DNA of 27,190 nucleotides from a virus (IMGVR_UViG_3300025082_000054:1-27190), one strand, 5' to 3'. Positions 8,881 through 16,486 are shown, counted from the first letter of the stretch. The notes: generated by a model not told the origin, from the letters alone. A program made the numbers and translations.

Positions 8881-11800
8881 ATGGCTAATATTACTCATAA
8901 AGAACAAATAAATTCTTTTAGAAGAGCTTTGCTTTCCTCCGATCCTTTTGATTCACAAGAGGAAGAAGAAGATGAAGAAGATGAAGAAGATGAAGTAGTA
9001 GAGAAAATAGAAGAAACAGGGGAATTTTCTTATTTTGTTCCTAGAAGAACAGAAGAGACCACACAAGATATTCCTTATTACGATAGACAATTAAAAAACT
9101 TTCGTTCTGCGCTAACTACTCCAGATGAAATAAAATTAGAAAAGTCAGTTCTTAATTACGATGATAGGTATCCTGTTAATCCTAAATCAATACCTCCTGG
9201 TGATATTTCTTATATCAAAACCTTAGACGATTTCATAAAAAACAAAACAATTAATCAAGTAGCCTACGATTTCTTTCAAGAAATGGGAGAAGAAGGTAAG
9301 GCTACTGATATGGCATATTATTTTAGAAAAGAAATTTCTATTGATGATATGATCAGAAGAATGAATCAATCTAAGAAATGGTCTAATAAACAAAAAGAAA
9401 GATATATGCTTTTAAAAGAAACATTTGATAATACAAGTTGGTCAGATTCTAGTTTTCAACAAAAGTTTAAATCAGTTAGACAGTATGGTTGGCAAGCAAT
9501 GTCAGATCCTTCTATGATAGTTGCAATGCTTCTTGCGCCTTTTACAGGAGGAGGATCTATTGCAGCTCGAACAGGAGCTACAGAAACAGGAAAATTTATG
9601 ATAAGACAAGCTGTAGCTAATACTATGAGAAGTGGTTTAACTAAAAAGAATGTACACTCTTTAGCAAGAAGTTTTGTTTCTACTCCAGCTAAAAGTACTG
9701 CAACTTTTACAGGTGCATTTTCTGGAGTAATGAATAGATTGAATCAAGAAGTAGAGATGCAGTTAGATCCCGAAAAAAAAGGTGTAAATTATACAGAATG
9801 GGCAACACACACAGGATTGGGAATTGTTCTTGGTGCAGGTTTAGCAAAAGGTATAGAAAAAATTCCAGTTGTAACAGCACCTATAAAGAATGCCATTGCT
9901 AAAGTCTATGAAAAAACAGATGAATTAACAGGACAAAAACTAACTGCTAGTGTAGAAGTAATGCAGCAGCATATTGATTTCGGTATGGGTAGAAGTTTTA
10001 GTCCAGCAGTTGTAGAGTATAAAGTGCCTGCTAAGTATTCGTCAGATTTAAAATCTATGCTAGAATCTGTAAATGCTAAAGCACTTATAAGAACTTATCA
10101 GCAAGCACAAGAGAAAATTCCTAATACTTATACAGACGATGCTTGGTCATTGACAGGAAAACTTGTTGCTGAACTTACAGATATTCTAGAACCTTTAAAA
10201 TCTGGAGCTAGAACAAGAATACAGCAAGCAAAAATACAAAAAAAATCTACATTAGATCAACTTAGAGGAGGTTGGAAAGGACTAGATAGAATAGACGATG
10301 AAACAAATAAATTACTTTCTGAAGCAGTTCGTGGCGGTATGTTCGAGAAACAACCAGGAATAACTTCTGTAAAAATTTCTAAAGAAATTATAAATGCTGC
10401 AAATAAATATGGTTATACAGTAAGTGATTTTACAAAGGCAGCAATAGGATTAAGAAGATTAGATGATGCAGCTTTTGAAATTGCTGTAAAATCAGGTCTT
10501 CCTTTAAAGCACGTTAAAAATCACTTTCCTCGTGTATATTCTAAATATCTAAATACTGATGAAGGGCAAGAAATATTTATTAAAGAGTTACTAAGAAGTA
10601 AACAGGTAGATTCAAGACAACAAGCAAAACAATTGATTGATGAAATGTTAGATAAATCAGATAGGTTTGGATTAGGATCTAATATTAATTCAAGATTTGC
10701 AAGAACTATAGATAAAATAGATGATACAAAAATAACAGATATATTAGATAATAATGTAGAAGAAGTATTTAGAAAATATTTTTGGGATATTGCAAAATTA
10801 AGTGCTGAAGCAAGGCATGGAGGAATACCTAAATTACCTACAATGTTAATAAAAGGAAAGAAAGGATTTATTGTAGGTGAAAATACAAGAGGATTAGGAA
10901 AAAAAATATATGACAAAACTAAAGTAGGCGGAACAATAGAACAACAGTTAAAAGCTGCAGGTAAAGAACATTTAATAAGTCGAAAAGATTTAAAAAGACT
11001 AGAAAAAATGTGGAAATTTACAATTGGTGATCTTCCACAACTGGAAGGAAAAGCAAGACTTGCTTCTGAAGCTTGGCAAGTTGTAACTCAAGTAGCTACT
11101 CTACCACTAGCTACGCTTACAAGTTTGTCAGAAGTATTTGTACCACTAACACGAATAGATGCACCTAATTATGTTTATAATTTAACCAAAGTAATGGCTG
11201 TTCGTAGTCAAAATACAGCAAGACATATGTATAAAGCAGTAGCTGTTAATAAAACTCCTAAATGGCTTACTAAATCAGAAACATTAAGAGATGCAAATAG
11301 TGTGTTTGTTGCTTTAGATCTAGCAACTATGCAAAGACTAGACTCTATTTTTGCTGGCGATATTAAAAATCCTATGTTAAAAGGAGTACAAAGAGGATTC
11401 TTTAGACTTAACTTATTAGCTGAATGGACAAAGACAGTTGAGCTGGCTAGTTATATGATGGGTAAAGACCTTATTAAAAAGAATGCTAGAAAATTAGCTA
11501 AAGGAGGATATTCTAAACCATCAATAGAAAGATATACGCTAGAATTAAATGAATTAAATATAGACATACCAACTGCAATAAAATGGGCAAATGGGCAATT
11601 AGCTAAAGAACAAAAGCTTTTATTTGAAAGACAAATAAATGAAGGAGGAGGTCGTTTTGCAAGGCAGGTTATTCTTAATCCTAAAAAAGCAGGACTAACT
11701 TCGCTATGGCTTCAAGATCCTAGATACAATGTTCTAACACAACTGTTATCTTATCCTTATGCTTTTGGTAATACTATCATGAAACGCTTTGCACAAGGAA

Positions 11801-13956
11801 TGTTGCAAGGACCAGTACAATCAGGACAAGCTTTGGTTGGTGGTACGCTGATGGCAATGACAGGTATCATGGGTAACGAATGGCGTACTCAAGGAGAAAG
11901 AACATGGGGAAAACGCTCAGATGCTGAAGTTATTTCAGAAGGTATTAAGCGTGTTGGTGGTTTAGGAATGTTAGAATATGTTTGGAGAGGGTTTCAACAA
12001 TTAGAATATAGCCAATATGGAGGATTAATAAAACTATTAAAAATGACTCCTCTTATGGGAAGTCCTACAGGATCAGATTTTATTGACTATCTTACTGGTA
12101 CTAAATCAATGTTAGAAATAATAGTAACAAAATCTCCAGGTTTTTATGCTTATTCTAAACCAGTACAACGGAAACTAATTAAGTGGGCAAAAGAAAATAG
12201 TGCTGAATCTAGAGATAAAATGTATCGTTTATTAAAATCAAAAGGAGTAACAAAACCTGAACAGCTAGGTTATCCTAAAAGAAAACCACAATTTGAAGGT
12301 GGTGCAATCTCCGAAGACTTTCCAGTTCCTAATGTAGCTGCTGATCCTTCAGAGAGAATAGATCCGAATACAGGCTTGCCTTATGACGAGCCTTTAGAAA
12401 GATTAGGATTCTCTGGAGGTGGTTTGCTAAACGGAGTAGAAGATCCGTTGGCTCGTTTAGGATTCACAGGCGGTGGAGGCTTGATGGTATCCATCGGTGT
12501 TGCACCTGTATCAGAAAAACAGATGAGTAAATTTGAAAAAGCTTTGAAGAAACGTAAAGCTAAAAGAGATGGTGGATATACAAGAGAACAATATTTTCTT
12601 GGATCTATTGGAGATGTGGCTAAACAGCAATTAGAAATAAACCCGAAAGATAGATGGGAAATAGAATCCATGAAAAATATTGATGAAGATGCAAATGCAC
12701 TTGCTTTATGGCTTCAAGTTCCTACTAAAACTGAAGCTGAAATTGAAAGAGATGAAGATAGAGCCGAACAAGAAAGGCAAGGAATAATAGATAGTAATCA
12801 ACAAAGTGTTTTATTCTCATTTCCAGGAGTAACTAGCTTAAGAGATGCTTTAGAAATAAGACAAGCCAAACGAGATGGTGGAAGGATTGGATTTCAAGAA
12901 GGTACACCAACGATGGAAGAAATAACAGTAACAGCACGAATGCCAAGCCTTCAAAGAAGACTTAAAGAAAGAGCCCCAAGATACGGTCAACAAAGACCTG
13001 CTTCTTGGGAGCGTTATCCTACCTTACGTTCTGATTGGAAACCAATAGATCCTGGAAAATTTGCAGAATGGGGAGGCGCAAATATGCCTATAACTGATGA
13101 ACAATATGAAGAGTGGGGAAAACAAGGTTATTCTTATGATGATATACAAGAATCATTAAAAGATATAGCAATTGCAAATGAAAAAGCATGGGATGAATTT
13201 GTAAAAACTTCAGTTTTAGATGAAGCTACAGGTCAAAGATACTCACAAGAAGAGTGGAAAAAGATGCAAAGAATTGGTAGTAAGGAAAGGAAGTTAGCAA
13301 AAAAACTAAAAAAGGCAACGAAAAAAGCAGCAACAGAAAAAAGAGATAAAGAAGCTAGTGGTGGAAGGATTGGGTTTGCTGAAGGTAGCATTAGTTTGCT
13401 AGAAGTATTAGGTAGAAGAAAAGGTAAGTTTCTTTTAGAAGAAGATATAATAAGTTCTGATGCTTTTGCAACACATAGTGAAAAGGAGTTTCAAAAAGCT
13501 CTTAAAGAAGGTATAAGCAAAAGAGCAGCAGTAGCGGTGTCTAAAGATAAAGGATTACCAGCACGTTTAAAAGAAACATCAATGAAAGATTTAGTAGCAG
13601 CTCAAAAAGAATATGGAAAGCCTATATATTTAGCAGATTCTACTGTTGGAAAAGACTATAAAATAGAAAGACAAAATCTGTATTATAGAAATCTAAAAGA
13701 TTATAAACGACAAGGTTATTATAACGATCCTGAAGGAAATAAAATAACTAGTCAGCCTCCTTATCAAAAAGGAGGAGACTCTTACCATGTCGAAGGACAA
13801 GCGATAGATTTAAACCAACCTTACTACAGAGATTATAATAGAAAAGAACTTGCGGAACTTATTCCTATTTTAGGAAAATATGGATTTGTACAAGACGATA
13901 AAGAAGAATGGCATTTTAGTCAAGGTGAACAAAGTCAAAGAAATATTTTTAGATAA
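8881..13956 (+). CDS. Giant internal virion protein with C-terminal M15 peptidase domain
   Basis: This 1691-aa protein starts with two copies of a short motif (INSFRRALLSSDP at 10-22 and LKNFRSALTTPDE at 71-83) around a very acidic tract (26-39). Hydrophobic stretches lie near residues 211-221, 311-322, 732-756 and 981-999. Residues 1150-1510 are a linker region with short repeated motifs, including GGRIGF twice and the TonB-box-like EEITVTAR. The C-terminus has the zinc-site signature of M15 peptidases (VanY/D,D-carboxypeptidase type): SYHVEGQAIDL with H1636 and D1643, and EWHF with H1678. It therefore probably cuts peptide stems of peptidoglycan during entry, the task done by the transglycosylase domain of T7 gp16. 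Only two bases separate it from the previous stop and no clear Shine-Dalgarno is visible, suggesting coupling. Confidence 0.85.
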   Translation: MANITHKEQINSFRRALLSSDPFDSQEEEEDEEDEEDEVVEKIEETGEFSYFVPRRTEETTQDIPYYDRQLKNFRSALTTPDEIKLEKSVLNYDDRYPVNPKSIPPGDISYIKTLDDFIKNKTINQVAYDFFQEMGEEGKATDMAYYFRKEISIDDMIRRMNQSKKWSNKQKERYMLLKETFDNTSWSDSSFQQKFKSVRQYGWQAMSDPSMIVAMLLAPFTGGGSIAARTGATETGKFMIRQAVANTMRSGLTKKNVHSLARSFVSTPAKSTATFTGAFSGVMNRLNQEVEMQLDPEKKGVNYTEWATHTGLGIVLGAGLAKGIEKIPVVTAPIKNAIAKVYEKTDELTGQKLTASVEVMQQHIDFGMGRSFSPAVVEYKVPAKYSSDLKSMLESVNAKALIRTYQQAQEKIPNTYTDDAWSLTGKLVAELTDILEPLKSGARTRIQQAKIQKKSTLDQLRGGWKGLDRIDDETNKLLSEAVRGGMFEKQPGITSVKISKEIINAANKYGYTVSDFTKAAIGLRRLDDAAFEIAVKSGLPLKHVKNHFPRVYSKYLNTDEGQEIFIKELLRSKQVDSRQQAKQLIDEMLDKSDRFGLGSNINSRFARTIDKIDDTKITDILDNNVEEVFRKYFWDIAKLSAEARHGGIPKLPTMLIKGKKGFIVGENTRGLGKKIYDKTKVGGTIEQQLKAAGKEHLISRKDLKRLEKMWKFTIGDLPQLEGKARLASEAWQVVTQVATLPLATLTSLSEVFVPLTRIDAPNYVYNLTKVMAVRSQNTARHMYKAVAVNKTPKWLTKSETLRDANSVFVALDLATMQRLDSIFAGDIKNPMLKGVQRGFFRLNLLAEWTKTVELASYMMGKDLIKKNARKLAKGGYSKPSIERYTLELNELNIDIPTAIKWANGQLAKEQKLLFERQINEGGGRFARQVILNPKKAGLTSLWLQDPRYNVLTQLLSYPYAFGNTIMKRFAQGMLQGPVQSGQALVGGTLMAMTGIMGNEWRTQGERTWGKRSDAEVISEGIKRVGGLGMLEYVWRGFQQLEYSQYGGLIKLLKMTPLMGSPTGSDFIDYLTGTKSMLEIIVTKSPGFYAYSKPVQRKLIKWAKENSAESRDKMYRLLKSKGVTKPEQLGYPKRKPQFEGGAISEDFPVPNVAADPSERIDPNTGLPYDEPLERLGFSGGGLLNGVEDPLARLGFTGGGGLMVSIGVAPVSEKQMSKFEKALKKRKAKRDGGYTREQYFLGSIGDVAKQQLEINPKDRWEIESMKNIDEDANALALWLQVPTKTEAEIERDEDRAEQERQGIIDSNQQSVLFSFPGVTSLRDALEIRQAKRDGGRIGFQEGTPTMEEITVTARMPSLQRRLKERAPRYGQQRPASWERYPTLRSDWKPIDPGKFAEWGGANMPITDEQYEEWGKQGYSYDDIQESLKDIAIANEKAWDEFVKTSVLDEATGQRYSQEEWKKMQRIGSKERKLAKKLKKATKKAATEKRDKEASGGRIGFAEGSISLLEVLGRRKGKFLLEEDIISSDAFATHSEKEFQKALKEGISKRAAVAVSKDKGLPARLKETSMKDLVAAQKEYGKPIYLADSTVGKDYKIERQNLYYRNLKDYKRQGYYNDPEGNKITSQPPYQKGGDSYHVEGQAIDLNQPYYRDYNRKELAELIPILGKYGFVQDDKEEWHFSQGEQSQRNIFR
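8965..8991 (+). repeat. 9-bp GAAGAAGAT microrepeat (x3)
   Basis: Three perfect units encode EED repeats in the acidic tract of the 1691-aa protein. It is a simple-sequence stretch that could expand or contract by slippage without changing the frame. Confidence 0.85.
12388..12477 (+). repeat. Duplicated (E/D)PLxRLGF(S/T)GGG motif
   Basis: Residues 1170-1181 (EPLERLGFSGGG, bases 12388-12423) and 1188-1199 (DPLARLGFTGGG, bases 12442-12477) are a clear duplicate, separated by six residues. They fall in the linker part of the giant virion protein, shortly before the GGRIGF motifs, and share the Gly-Gly and Gly-Phe features. Confidence 0.8.
12877..12894 (+). repeat. GGRIGF tag, copy 1 (residues 1333-1338)
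   Basis: The context is AKRDGGRIGFQEG. The first 14 bases (ggtggaaggattgg) are identical to those of the second copy at 13360. An AKRDGG without RIGF also occurs about 110 residues earlier. A related GGRVSFQKGG is present in the 992-aa protein. Confidence 0.85.
12916..12939 (+). other. TonB-box-like peptide EEITVTAR (residues 1346-1353)
   Basis: These bases encode EEITVTAR, preceded by TPTM. The core ITVTA equals the core of the E. coli FhuA TonB box (DTITVTA, known). It lies five residues after a GGRIGFQEG tag and about 290 residues before the M15 metal site of the same protein. Binding to TonB is inferred, not shown. Confidence 0.45.
13360..13377 (+). repeat. GGRIGF tag, copy 2 (residues 1494-1499)
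   Basis: The context is EASGGRIGFAEGS, directly before the segment leading into the M15 peptidase domain. It is nearly identical at base level to the copy at 12877. Confidence 0.85.
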
Positions 13957-13964
13957 ATTAAAAC

Positions 13965-13993
13965 TTGACAAATCTTAAAATACTTCCTATAAT
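13965..13993 (+). promoter_or_regulatory. Consensus sigma70 promoter
   Basis: TTGACA at 13965-13970 and TATAAT at 13988-13993 are separated by exactly 17 bases, so both hexamers and the spacing match the sigma70 consensus. It begins right after the stop of the giant virion gene and would start RNA at about base 14000, which is also the A of the next ATG. It would drive the small membrane-protein cluster and perhaps hsp20. Its upstream part (AAAACTTGACA) is shared with the - strand promoter at 26422-26450. Confidence 0.85.
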
Positions 13994-13999
13994 AACAGT

Positions 14000-14158
14000 A
14001 TGTTACTATACACTGAAGAACAACTTGAAAGGGCTTATGAAATTTATAGAATTTATCAAATAAAACAAGACTTGTCTTTTATGGTCTTAGAGAATTTTAG
14101 AAAACTCTATGAAGAACTAGTAGAGGAAATATTAAAAGAAGATGGGCTTTCCGTTTGA
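14000..14158 (+). CDS. Small conserved phage protein, possibly leaderless
   Basis: This 52-aa frame begins MLLYTEEQLERAYEIYRIYQ and continues with FRKLYEELVEEIL. The MLLYTEEQL start and the FRxLYEELL-type end resemble small hypothetical proteins I associate with marine phages, though I cannot confirm this here. No Shine-Dalgarno precedes the ATG, and the consensus promoter upstream would start transcription at or within a base or two of it, so a leaderless mRNA is possible. It overlaps the next gene by 17 bases. It has no membrane segment and its function is unknown. Confidence 0.65.
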   Translation: MLLYTEEQLERAYEIYRIYQIKQDLSFMVLENFRKLYEELVEEILKEDGLSV

Positions 14159-14576
14159 AATAATTACTATGCTTGGTTCGACTTTGCTTAGTGGATTACT
14201 AAGTGTATGGTCGCAAAGCCGTAAGGCTAAAGCTGAAGCACAAAAGCTATTAATAGCTAGAGGTAAGTTTCAACTTGAGGCTATTCAAGCTGCAAGAACT
14301 GATCCTAATAAAGGCTTCCAGTGGACAAGAAGGATCATAGCCTTGACTGCTGTTTTTGCTATTGTTTTATTGCCGAAACTTGTAGCTGTGTATTATCCAA
14401 CTGTGGATGTAACTGTGGGTTATACAAATTGGCGACCTGGATTTATGTTTTTCAGAGAAGGCAGAGAGATTTTTGAATGGATCACATTTCAAGGGTTAGT
14501 AATAACACAACTAGATACTAATTTAGTATCAGCTATTATTGGAATGTATTTTGGTGGTAGCTTAGTAAGAAGATAA
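14142..14576 (+). CDS. Three-helix membrane protein, holin candidate
   Basis: This 144-aa protein has hydrophobic segments at about residues 5-21 (FEIITMLGSTLLSGLLS), 65-84 (IIALTAVFAIVLLPKLVAVY) and 113-140. A basic amphipathic helix lies between the first two (KAKAEAQKLLIARGKFQLEA). The length and three membrane segments fit the range of phage holin-like proteins, and similar proteins (GFQWTRRIIALTAVFAI type) occur in marine phages, to my recollection. No single motif proves holin function. It follows the 52-aa gene with an overlap and is probably transcribed from the promoter at 13965. Two further small membrane proteins follow, so this looks like a lysis or membrane module. Confidence 0.7.
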   Translation: MGFPFEIITMLGSTLLSGLLSVWSQSRKAKAEAQKLLIARGKFQLEAIQAARTDPNKGFQWTRRIIALTAVFAIVLLPKLVAVYYPTVDVTVGYTNWRPGFMFFREGREIFEWITFQGLVITQLDTNLVSAIIGMYFGGSLVRR

Positions 14577-14583
14577 AATAGAT

Positions 14584-14712
14584 TTGAGAGACTTATTAAA
14601 AAAAACAATTAGGAATTTATTTGAAATATTATTTATATTGATGGTATTAATGATAATAGGTTCAAGTTTGTTTTTATTAATAAATTTTATACAACTTGCA
14701 ATAATAAGATGA
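14584..14712 (+). CDS. Small hydrophobic protein (TTG start, 42 aa)
   Basis: Starting at TTG 14584, the frame reads LRDLLKKTIRNLFEILFILM and then a hydrophobic helix (MVLMIIGSSLFLLINFIQLAII), ending in TGA. It fills the gap between two membrane-protein genes. Its stop overlaps the next ATG in the ATGA arrangement (14709-14712), a strong sign of translational coupling. The start codon is uncertain: an internal ATG at 14641 would leave only 23 residues. One basic-plus-hydrophobic helix is all that can be seen, so it may be a holin or antiholin accessory. Confidence 0.5.
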   Translation: MRDLLKKTIRNLFEILFILMVLMIIGSSLFLLINFIQLAIIR

Positions 14713-14915
14713 GCATATTTTTAAATATATTACAGACTTTAATAATAATTTGTATGTTTGTATATTGGTATAAAGATCCTACGATGGCTGGTAGAATTGT
14801 AGAACGAGTCACAGGAACAGCAAAGCTAATATATTCAATACCGATTGTTAATTTTATCGTATCTCGCATAATTCGTGGAGTGCGGTATTTAAGAAGTTTG
14901 TTTAGTAATCGATAA
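14709..14915 (+). CDS. Small membrane protein
   Basis: This 68-aa protein has an N-terminal hydrophobic segment (about residues 3-20, IFLNILQTLIIICMFVYW). A second, weaker hydrophobic stretch lies at about 39-52 (LIYSIPIVNFIVSR), and the C-terminus is basic. It has no separate ribosome binding site and overlaps the preceding 42-aa frame by four bases (ATGA). The opposite-strand frame covering the same bases is treated as a shadow. Function is unknown; a lysis or membrane role is suggested by its neighbours only. Confidence 0.65.
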   Translation: MSIFLNILQTLIIICMFVYWYKDPTMAGRIVERVTGTAKLIYSIPIVNFIVSRIIRGVRYLRSLFSNR

Positions 14916-14940
14916 CAAACCATTACTAGGCAGATAAAGT

Positions 14941-15046
14941 CCTCTTAGAACGCTCATACGAGGCTCTGTGAGAGGCATTAACGAAGCATACCCTAAATGG
15001 GTGTGTTTCATAACATTAATCTTGCTTATAAATAAGGAGAAATAAA
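14941..15046 (+). promoter_or_regulatory. ROSE-like RNA thermometer in the hsp20 5' UTR
   Basis: Three helices can be drawn before the hsp20 start. Helix 1 pairs CCTCT (14941-14945) with AGAGG (14971-14975). Helix 2 pairs seven bases (14987-14993 with 14999-15005) around a UAAAU loop. Helix 3 pairs 15020-15028 with 15033-15040 and holds the Shine-Dalgarno AAGGAG. Helix 3 contains UUGCU paired to AGGA with one bulged G (15024), which is the hallmark U(U/C)GCU of ROSE thermometers. Such elements are known before small heat-shock genes of alpha- and gammaproteobacteria. Heat would melt helix 3 and free the ribosome site. Regulation is inferred from this match. Confidence 0.65.
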
Positions 15047-15499
15047 ATGATTAGACGTAACTCAAACCTAACTCGCTATGGGTTAGTAGATTTCGGAGAT
15101 CCCATATTTTCATCATTATTTGTAGGGTTTGACAGACTCTTCGAGAACATGACACAAATGTCTGCTGGTTCTAAAAGTCTGCCAACTTACCCTCCATATA
15201 ATGTGATAAAAGATGGAGATCAATATACAATCGAGGTTGCTCTAGCAGGTATCGACAAGAAAGATCTTGCGGTTGAAGCACAAGAAAACACACTCAGTGT
15301 TTCTTATGAGTCTTCTAGTAAAGATGAAGCCGAGAATAAACTATACAGAGGAATAGCGCAACGCTCTTTCCGAAGACAGTTTAGTTTGGCTGAAGATGTC
15401 GAAGTAACAGGCGCTACATTTAAGAATGGCTTGTTGAAGATAGATCTTGAAAGGATCATACCTGAAGAGAAGCGACCTAAATTAATTAAAATTAAATAA
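15047..15499 (+). CDS. Small heat-shock protein, Hsp20/IbpA type
   Basis: This 150-aa protein has the alpha-crystallin domain at about residues 50-140. It contains PYNVIKDGDQYTIEVALAG, the conserved GATFKNGLLKIDLER (A-x-x-x-x-G-L-L-x-I motif near the end of the domain) and a C-terminal IKI (I-x-I) anchor. Small heat-shock proteins are ATP-independent holdases that bind unfolding proteins and form oligomers. The N-terminal part (FSSLFVGFDRLFENM) matches IbpA-like proteins of bacteria. In a phage it may protect host or virion proteins during late infection. The strong AAGGAG site seven bases before the ATG supports the start and is itself hidden in the leader hairpin. The next small gene follows immediately (TAAATG). 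Confidence 0.95.
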   Translation: MIRRNSNLTRYGLVDFGDPIFSSLFVGFDRLFENMTQMSAGSKSLPTYPPYNVIKDGDQYTIEVALAGIDKKDLAVEAQENTLSVSYESSSKDEAENKLYRGIAQRSFRRQFSLAEDVEVTGATFKNGLLKIDLERIIPEEKRPKLIKIK

Positions 15500-15655
15500 A
15501 TGGCAAAACAAGAACAAAGAGTACCCTGGATAAGGATAGATGAAAGAAAGTTAGTTGATTTGCAAAGTGAATTTAAACGCTATCGACTGATGTTCAGGAT
15601 TCTATTTGGATACTTGATATTCGATGTTCTTGTTCATTTTGACTTTTTAAATTAA
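15500..15655 (+). CDS. Small single-helix membrane protein
   Basis: This 51-aa frame begins MAKQEQRVPWIRIDERKLVD and has one hydrophobic helix (LMFRILFGYLIFDVLVHF, about residues 30-47). Its ATG directly follows the hsp20 stop, so it would be translated by coupling. Its end overlaps the end of the opposite-strand glycosyltransferase gene by nine bases, so this is the convergence point of the two gene blocks. Its function is unknown. Confidence 0.6.
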   Translation: MAKQEQRVPWIRIDERKLVDLQSEFKRYRLMFRILFGYLIFDVLVHFDFLN

Positions 15656-16486
15656 AAGCTCTACAATCTTTTCTATTTTTTCTTTTTCGTAACCTTCAGT
15701 TATGAAATGTTTTACTATGGACTTAACTTTTTTATTGTTTATGTCTCCATCATAAAGCTCTGCCCAACCTATAAGATAGTTTCTAATTCGATCATACATA
15801 TCGAGTGGATATTGAGGTTCGTTAGGTCTGCCAAACCTATGCATCCACTGTAGAAAAGGCAAACATAAAACATTTCCACCTTGTTTTCTAAACTTCTCTT
15901 GAACATACCACTCTTCTCCACCAAAGCCTCTAAATTCAGGATTAAACCCTACCCAATGTTCTTTTTTACATGAAAGAAGACCACAACCTTGCATTGGTAT
16001 TTCAAAAGGATCTCCTTTGTCTAAAGCTTCTTGATTGTTATCCCACGTTCCAAACATGCCTTGACTCCATTCAGGTTTAAAATGCGTAGAAAAGCTTTTT
16101 AAATCATCGTGTATTAACGGACCTTGAAGTAAGTCTTTAGTGTTTGGAAAAATAGAATAGTAATCAATTAATTTTTTTAAAGCTCCAGTAACTAAAAGTA
16201 CGTGACAATCTATACAAAGAACATACTCTCCTTGTGCTTCTTCAAATACTTTACCTTTTACAAATGAACTACTGTATTCTGTGAAAGGTATATATCGACC
16301 ATTAGATACATAAGCATCTATTAATTTTTTTGTTTCTTTCCCACTAGGACTGCTTGGGTTATTGTCTACAACTAATATCTCAACTTGATCCATTATCTCT
16401 GGATGATACATTCTAATGGCTTGAACAGAAAAAAATACACCATCGTAATCATCGTAAGTAGCCATTCCTATTGTTAGTTTTTTCAT
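15647..16486 (-). CDS. Glycosyltransferase, GT-A fold, GalNAc-transferase-like
   Basis: This 279-aa protein starts with a GT2-type nucleotide-sugar fold (KLTIGMATYDDYDGVFFSVQ; ILVVDNNPSS around residue 41). A metal-binding D-x-H (D93-C-H95 in YVLCIDCHVLL) follows, then GFGGEEWYVQEKFRKQGG (187-204) and WMHRF (H216). The D-x-H plus GGE(N/E)-type motif and a later His is the layout of polypeptide N-acetylgalactosaminyltransferases (GT27), which add a sugar to Ser/Thr. Other GT2 enzymes cannot be excluded, and the acceptor could be DNA, lipopolysaccharide or protein. It is the last gene of the - strand block and has no signal peptide, so it acts in the cytoplasm. Confidence 0.85.
   Translation of the reverse strand: MKKLTIGMATYDDYDGVFFSVQAIRMYHPEIMDQVEILVVDNNPSSPSGKETKKLIDAYVSNGRYIPFTEYSSSFVKGKVFEEAQGEYVLCIDCHVLLVTGALKKLIDYYSIFPNTKDLLQGPLIHDDLKSFSTHFKPEWSQGMFGTWDNNQEALDKGDPFEIPMQGCGLLSCKKEHWVGFNPEFRGFGGEEWYVQEKFRKQGGNVLCLPFLQWMHRFGRPNEPQYPLDMYDRIRNYLIGWAELYDGDINNKKVKSIVKHFITEGYEKEKIEKIVELLI

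Noticed and set aside
10521-10916. A 131-aa frame opposite to the giant virion gene
   Set aside because: It is Ser/Leu/Asn-rich, as expected for the antisense of AT-rich coding DNA, and has no supporting context.
14687-14923. A 78-aa frame opposite to the small membrane-protein gene
   Set aside because: The + strand frame is coupled by ATGA to its neighbour and runs in the direction of the operon, so the opposite frame is judged a shadow.
15600-15670. Bidirectional terminator at the convergent gene ends
   Set aside because: Only a weak all-AT inverted repeat is present; no GC stem with a T run is visible.
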